Shown here: piece after piece, positions 58,357 through 64,000 of the stretch
Layout: every line of letters begins with the position of its first letter
Position numbering within the stretch: position 1 is the first letter of the stretch
Assembly (NCBI GenBank): GCA_007644065.1
Contig: VJWN01000014.1
Span: 372,001 to 436,000, forward strand
Source of the DNA: Margaritispora aquatica
Taxonomy: Eukaryota; Ascomycota; Leotiomycetes; Helotiales; Discinellaceae
Length of the DNA stretch: 64,000 bases
Direction of reading: 5' to 3'
Notes under the pieces: model-generated
The model's input: only the letters and a program-made list of their open reading frames with translations
Databases searched by the model: none
Told to the model about the DNA's origin: nothing
Made by a program: the position numbers and the translations under genes

Positions 58357-60480
58357 ATTTTTCTACTACCGGACGTACTCGGCTTCTTCAAGTGGTTTGA
58401 TTGGCTCAATTCTTTAAATCCGACCATCCAACCGACCTGCGACAAAATAAGGTTCACGCTAGCTCTAAGCGAGATCTCCACCATTCCTGGATTGGACTTC
58501 GAGCTTCGACCTTTCAAAAGTTCCCCTCATCTTTCAACTCTTTGACAATTTACCCCTCCACCACCAATCATCACCAAAGACACAGTCAGCTTACCAGCGT
58601 GCCAGCTTTTGTCCAGCAATATTTGGCAATATCTGGACACAGTTTTCAAGGCGTAATGTTATTCATCACCACCACGCCTAGTATTCCACGTGCCATACAA
58701 AGTGAAAATAAGGGATATGGCTATGGGTGAGCATTCATCAACGCCATCGACGCTATGGCTCACAGCGTGAGAAGCGTTTCCTCACACAGGTAACATGATG
58801 TGGAAGCCTCAAGATGCAAATATCGATTCGGAAGTGTCGGCCAATCGTATTACCAAGAACTTACCTTCCCTTGCGCCTTGAACCCGCATTATACCAAATC
58901 GACCCTCAAATCAGAGACAGCGAGCTGAACATTCCATTTCAAGACAAATGTGACTGCATCTGGTTGTTTCGATTATTCTTGGTCATGACCACACATCCGG
59001 TTATCTTGCTATCCTGTCTTCAGCTGCTAACAATTTTCAAAATAGTGGAAATCTGCTTCGCCGCAAGCAAGTCTTGCCGTGAAAGGCGGTTCGGTTTCTG
59101 ACGGCATCACCAGCTTGGAGTCCACGGCTGTCTGCAAGTCTCATCCGATGCTGCAGAAGCATATTCGTATTTTAGCCTAATGCAGAGATACAAGAAACAC
59201 AGCAACATCTTCTCAGTCTCGAAATGATTTGCCTCACCGTAGTTTGTCTTGGGCACCGTTTGGTTGCATCTTTTTGGAAGTTCGAGGTCATGAACTGGGC
59301 TTTGAAATTATGGTCTGTTTTTGGACTTTCATCTCCACGCCCAAATACATTTCATGAGAATGTTCAGCATTATTTCTCATGCACGACATCTTCAAACTTC
59401 CGACTTCCGACTTCCGACGGCAATATTCTTACCGGCGCTGAGTGTCAGTGTCAAAACACGGGAAGACATTAGCGTAAAAGCCATCCGAAAGTATATTGTT
59501 CATAAGTATCTAACCAGGCCAAGCAATGTACCAAAACCTCTCATCATTCACCGCCGTATTGCAACTCCTATGCGAAGACTTTAGCATCAAAATCCAAATT
59601 CCCCGCAGCCGCTGCTCGCGTAAGTTTTCATTCTTGAATGCGTGTCAATGAACGCTTTCTGGGAGTCTTTCCGAGAAAGGACTGCCATTTGAACTAGACA
59701 AAATAAAATCCAATTTGGTCATCGCCATTATGTATTTTATTCGAGTGAGGGGCTCCAAATAGAGACATATAATGGGCATTGGATGAGAGACAGAAGACAT
59801 TCGGAATCTTATCGCCACGATTCCTAAGCACAGCAGTTTGCTGTTCATCCTAACGAAATATTCTTGGTCCAAAACAACTGAATTTTTAACGAAACGTCTG
59901 CCAATCATCCTTCTGGTGCTGGAAATGGAATGCCAAGTACCAAAACTCCACTGTATTTCCTGTACCTGAGCTTCTCCAGCTCACATCCGTGCAAAATCGC
60001 ACGATCTTAGGTTTTGTAGAAGATCAGGATAGACAAATAAGCTTTCACTTCGTGACAACCTACCTAGCCACCCTACAGTGTGCTTAGATAGTACCTTTGA
60101 CTCGGCATGCCATAGTACGTGAGTGCCTAGTGTTCGGCTAAAACGTTTCACTGTTGTACCTAACCTTCTGCCAAAGATCTTCGATTCTACTTTCTGGAAA
60201 GGATGTTTTGGTGCACGAAATTCAAAATTTCAAAGCCAATATATGGTTGGGCATCTCACTTGAGCTTCATGCACTCATATCCTTGACTGCGTTGTGCTAC
60301 AAGATGCTGTGGCTTTGAGGGCTCTCCTTGAAGTCTGGATCTAAGAAGTGTCAGGGGCTCAGCACACCTTGGCGGCATAGAATTGCTACAGAATGTCTGA
60401 CCAACGCATATACTCTTTCCCCCGGATTCAAATCAAACACTTGAAGTGGCCCAACCGGCTTTGAGACAACTCATCACCAT
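58357..60480. other. intergenic region
   Basis: No supported gene. Short frames on both strands overlap and show no domain. A stretch near 58540-58640 on the plus strand is G-poor and leader-like. Confidence 0.4.
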
Positions 60481-60846
60481 TTGAATACAATGTGCTACTA
60501 CTCTCAGTTCATTGGTAAGATCATGCCCCGAATACAGAACATGTGCACAATTTCGCAAAATTGGGCCCGAGACGAGCCCACGGTATTTTCCATACCAGCA
60601 TCCCAAGATCACGGAAACAAGTGGTCGATCAACGCTCTAGCTAGCGCCACACAATCCAAACCTCAAATTTGGGTGTGGCTTTCGATAAAAGTTACCCCAG
60701 ATTCGACCCCACAATTCTACTTCATCTGGAATTGGCATATAATAATGCGTTCTTGTTTCAAGACCTGTGACATCTCAACAAGCGCCACTGCACGAAACGG
60801 TCGTGTCCTCGCAAGATCAGGCATAACTGGATCTGTCCGGTTCTGA
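60481..60846 (+). pseudogene. possible broken gene or fragment
   Basis: A 121-codon frame. Its middle (DEPTVFSIPASQDHGNKWSI, NALASATQSKPQIWVWLSIK, VTPDSTPQFYF) has the composition of a real folded protein and resembles, from memory of general fungal protein patterns, a conserved domain of unknown function. The start (MNTMCYYSQFIGKIM) and the part after QFYF (IWNWHIIMRSC onward) do not look like the same protein, as if the frame were lost or an intron missed. I cannot name the family. The ATG at 60523 (MPRIQ) may be the real start. Confidence 0.3.
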
Positions 60847-63800
60847 TACAGAGTTCTCATGACTGATCAGTAGTGAAGCGCCGATCGGGCGACTGCTCTT
60901 TGACTTAAGCATATCTCCAGACCGCTTTTCGAGCCACCCTTCTCGACGCCCGATGCTCCCGAGACCAAAGAAAGCAACCAGGCATCGCCTTTTTGCGCAA
61001 TATCGAGTTTTGCTGCTTCATTCGCACACCTGCGAGGCTAACCGACACTAACCCTCGCCAATGTACGAGACAAATGAACCACACCACAACCAGCTACTTA
61101 CTCAGCCACACCAGCGACAAACGAAATATCTATGAGGCTATAAACATAGCATTTCTAGCTACCGATGTTGAAACGTTGGTAGGCCAAGATCCTTCGATCA
61201 TGAAAACCTAACCTTGCGCTAGTGATTGACGTGCAAAGAATCTTCTACGGATTTTCCAGCAACCCTTCACCGTCTTTGGTCTCCCATAGAACTGAAGTCA
61301 GTTCTTGGATATGCGAACTCTTGCTTTTGAATCTTCAATGTGGCCAAATATTCAACACTATGTTATTAAGCTAGCTTATGGTGCAGCTTCTAAATGCTAG
61401 GCATATCAAAGTTCGCCCTCGCTGGATTCGTGAAACTCGACATACTAGAGTAGTAAACTGTGCTTAGGATTCATCACAATTTTATTCCTTCGCCTGCGAC
61501 TTGACCTTCACAAGCTTCAAATCGACTTCTTTACCACTTATTACTGCTTGTTGTTTCAATGGAAAGTATACATAAAGTCTCGTGGAAGTCTCAGGTAGTC
61601 CATGCTCATCTCTCTCTCTTGTTTGTTAATCCAACAACCAAACCGCTCAGATGACGTCCCGTCACACCTTCGCCATTATCGCACCTGCACCTTCTAAATG
61701 GAATCATTCCTACCTCCACTCGTGATTTACTTGCAGCTTCGCCAAGCAACTCGAACTGTAATCAGCCAACGAGGGCGATAATGACAACACCCTCAAAACT
61801 GTCGTCTTCTTTCACGATCTTTGACCGCTTTATCATCGCGCAGTCGGTGGAATCTTCCGGACATGCCCAATTCTTTTCCAATTTCACCTCCAATTTCACC
61901 GTCACCGCCCCACCAAGTCTCGTTCCTCCCTCCCGCACCTGCATATGACATGCATTTTACTTTTCGCCCAAGGTCGAGCTCTCACATTCACACTGGTGAC
62001 GGTTCGCCACGCAGCACACCGCCGAATTAAGCACAATTATCTGGCTGGAGAGTTTGTCGCGTTTTGCGGTGATGCTGATGCAGGTCAGAAACCCTTCTTG
62101 CGTAACTCACGGATGCATCACTGGGCTGCATAGAGGCGTATTGTCCGCTTCCATGATGCAGTACATATCAGCTCATGGACCTGAGCACGTCGAGGTCTAT
62201 ATCCTCATTTGGAGTGCTCTGAATGCCATCGCATGATTTATAGTCTCTGGATGAGGGGAAATGTTTGGCAGCGGTTCGGTCACGCGAAGCTTAATTGTAG
62301 GCGTCGGGCATTGCGTGACCTGGGCTTCCCCTTGTAGAATGAATCTCTTTATGTGAGAAGGGCTGTCTCGCTGTCTGTGGGCGTTCTTCGCAGACGGGCT
62401 CCTCGCCGATGGAAATTTGAAGGCGTCAAAGTATGTCTGGGGTCTGACGAAGCAGAGTTCGACATTGCCGAGACACTTTCTCGTGGGATTAAGGCACTGC
62501 CGATCAACTGGCTACATTGGTGGCGTATAATGATATGAACTGAGGCGTACCAGTACGTCAGAGGAGAGTTTCCTGCGCTTTGGAAGCTGGAAACAATCTC
62601 AATGGCAAGCTTGCGACCAGCGTGGTAAGTTTGGCAGGTTCGTTTGTTGGGTATGGAATGAGACAAGTCTGTTTGTTTTGTTTGCTTCCTTTGACTTTAT
62701 TGTAAACATTTGACGGGCTAGATTCCAACATATGTGGTTCTAGAACCCCTGAGTTCGCAATTGAACACTTTAAATCTCGCTGGCTGTTAGGTTACTCTTC
62801 AATACCGATCTTCACTCGTCCTTCGAGCACGTTTTCGATTTTTGTTCTTTGTTGATCATTATTGAGGTTTGATGACGAGTTTCCATAAAGGAACAGGTCA
62901 CCTCTGCATGCAATGCAGCGTCACTGCAGTGGTCGAAAAAGCAATATGTTTCCCGCTCAGCCAGCAATCAGGAGAGCACAAAGATGCATTTCAGGCTCGA
63001 ATACGAGGGTGCAAAATTGGTTAGTCGATTGTGCCTCCTGTCATCATGAGTATCTTGGTAGGATTAGGAAAATAAGGTGAAGTTTTTTTTGTCAATTAAG
63101 GTCGCATCTACCAGGGTGTGACAGGCTCAAGCTGAAGGGGCGTATGAGGTGTCTAAAACAGACGCAGTCGCCACACCTTTGACTCTTCAAGTCGGGAAGA
63201 CGTGATCGATATCACCTTCAAGATTAGGAACAGGGTATCTAGGGATCTGTGACGTACGATCTTCTCAATTTCTGATATTGCGATTACTTCCTTGTTCTTG
63301 ATCTGTGAAAAACGAACACACTTCTCAGCAAGTGATGCAATGTTCCAGCAGCAACTTCATTCCGATCATTTGTTCTTCGTTTGCTGTGACTCAATTACAA
63401 CAACTCTGTTGTCACAGACCTAGCTTTTGCCACCCTACTGGTTTCCATCATTCTTGAACCTACGTACAGCTAATTTAGTGTGGCAAGACTACGTAGCCTC
63501 CTCTCCCTTGCTCGAAAAGTTACAACCAATACTACATCGTCACGCGGATACGAAGAGACATTGTTCGAACCCTCCAAGGTCCATGAATTGACCAAAAGCT
63601 AGATGATCGCTCTATGGCCTCTAATGTGAGACAGGTGGGGGTTGTTGGCTTTTTATAGCTGCTGTTTAGTCTGGTTGGGGGAGGTGAATTCTTCGAAAGT
63701 TTCGAAATTATTGGCTGTGATCTTTTATTGCTGGAGATAACTGGATTTTTTGATATCACGTATCGAAGCCTTAGTTACTGAGATGCACTGCTAAGTTGAC

Positions 63801-64000
63801 GTGGTTGAGATGTAGCTGAGGATCTGTTTGAGAAATGTGTAAATAGGTTACTATCATATTTGTGAGAAGACAAGCAGGCAGCTGGCAGACCCTTTTCCAT
63901 CTAATGCTTGTCCGGATTGGTTTGTGTTTGGTCAGTTAAGCAAGCTTTGGATCGGTTTAGCTGTTCTGATGAAGTGATCTTGTCGATTGTATTCCGGTGA
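60847..64000. other. gene-poor window end
   Basis: No supported gene. Small frames at 61821-62030 (Pro/Ser-rich), 62353-62538 and 63532-63759 (minus) have no domain or splice context. Two near-identical phrases (CCAATTTCACC) occur at about 61877-61900. Confidence 0.4.

Noticed and set aside
58101..58517. Minus-strand frame with a repeated GFKDSRVQ-like peptide
   Set aside because: The peptide repeat is only the translation of the 8-bp DNA repeat (24 nt per eight codons). The flanking sequence is not protein-like.

Overview
The window reads as nuclear DNA of a filamentous ascomycete (Pezizomycotina; a leotiomycete would fit, but that is inference). The reasons are many short introns (mostly 45-90 nt) with GTANGT-type donors, CTAAC/CTGAC branch sites and YAG acceptors, fungal-only families (a Zn2Cys6 regulator, a bZIP-DUF3425 regulator, an alternative NADH dehydrogenase, SAM37), and ordinary eukaryotic housekeeping genes. 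Gene models were assembled by eye from open frames plus splice signals. Exon ends are given wherever the joined frame supports them.

Layout. 1-2.5 kb: no gene seen. 2.5-11.7 kb: ER FKBP-type prolyl isomerase (minus), two small lineage-type genes, a divergent pair of coiled-coil loci (7.95-8.41 minus and 9.05-10.49 plus) that both carry apparent -1 frameshifts, and a four-helix-type membrane protein. The plus-strand member of the pair is a C48 (Ulp1/SENP-like) protease paralogue whose nucleophile position is Ser. 13.1-15.0 kb: the anaphase-promoting-complex RING subunit APC11 and a mitochondrial sulfurtransferase, divergently transcribed. 16-20.2 kb: three lineage-type genes, two of which end in degenerate six-cysteine clusters. 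22.5-29.4 kb: Zn2Cys6 regulator, ribosomal protein uS5 (RPS2), and a 922-residue Ser/Thr-rich mucin-like surface protein. 30.5-33.9 kb: seven-exon type-II NADH dehydrogenase, divergent from a conserved protein I do not recognise. 34-47.2 kb: about 13 kb with no convincing gene but with a strand-biased, G-poor tract (about 41.6-42.6 kb) that looks like transcript leader. 47.2-48.7 kb: SAM37/metaxin-like outer-membrane import component. 48.7-54.8 kb: gene-poor. 54.8-56.5 kb: bZIP-DUF3425 regulator. 56.5-64 kb: gene-poor, with one possible broken gene.

Functional picture. Three nuclear genes serve mitochondria (sulfurtransferase, alternative NADH dehydrogenase, SAM37). Others act in the secretory pathway (FKBP2), cell cycle (APC11), translation (RPS2) and transcription (two regulators). 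I see no operon-like or biosynthetic cluster logic. The most unusual material is the decayed or repurposed C48 locus with its coiled-coil neighbour, and the pair of zinc-cluster-like proteins.
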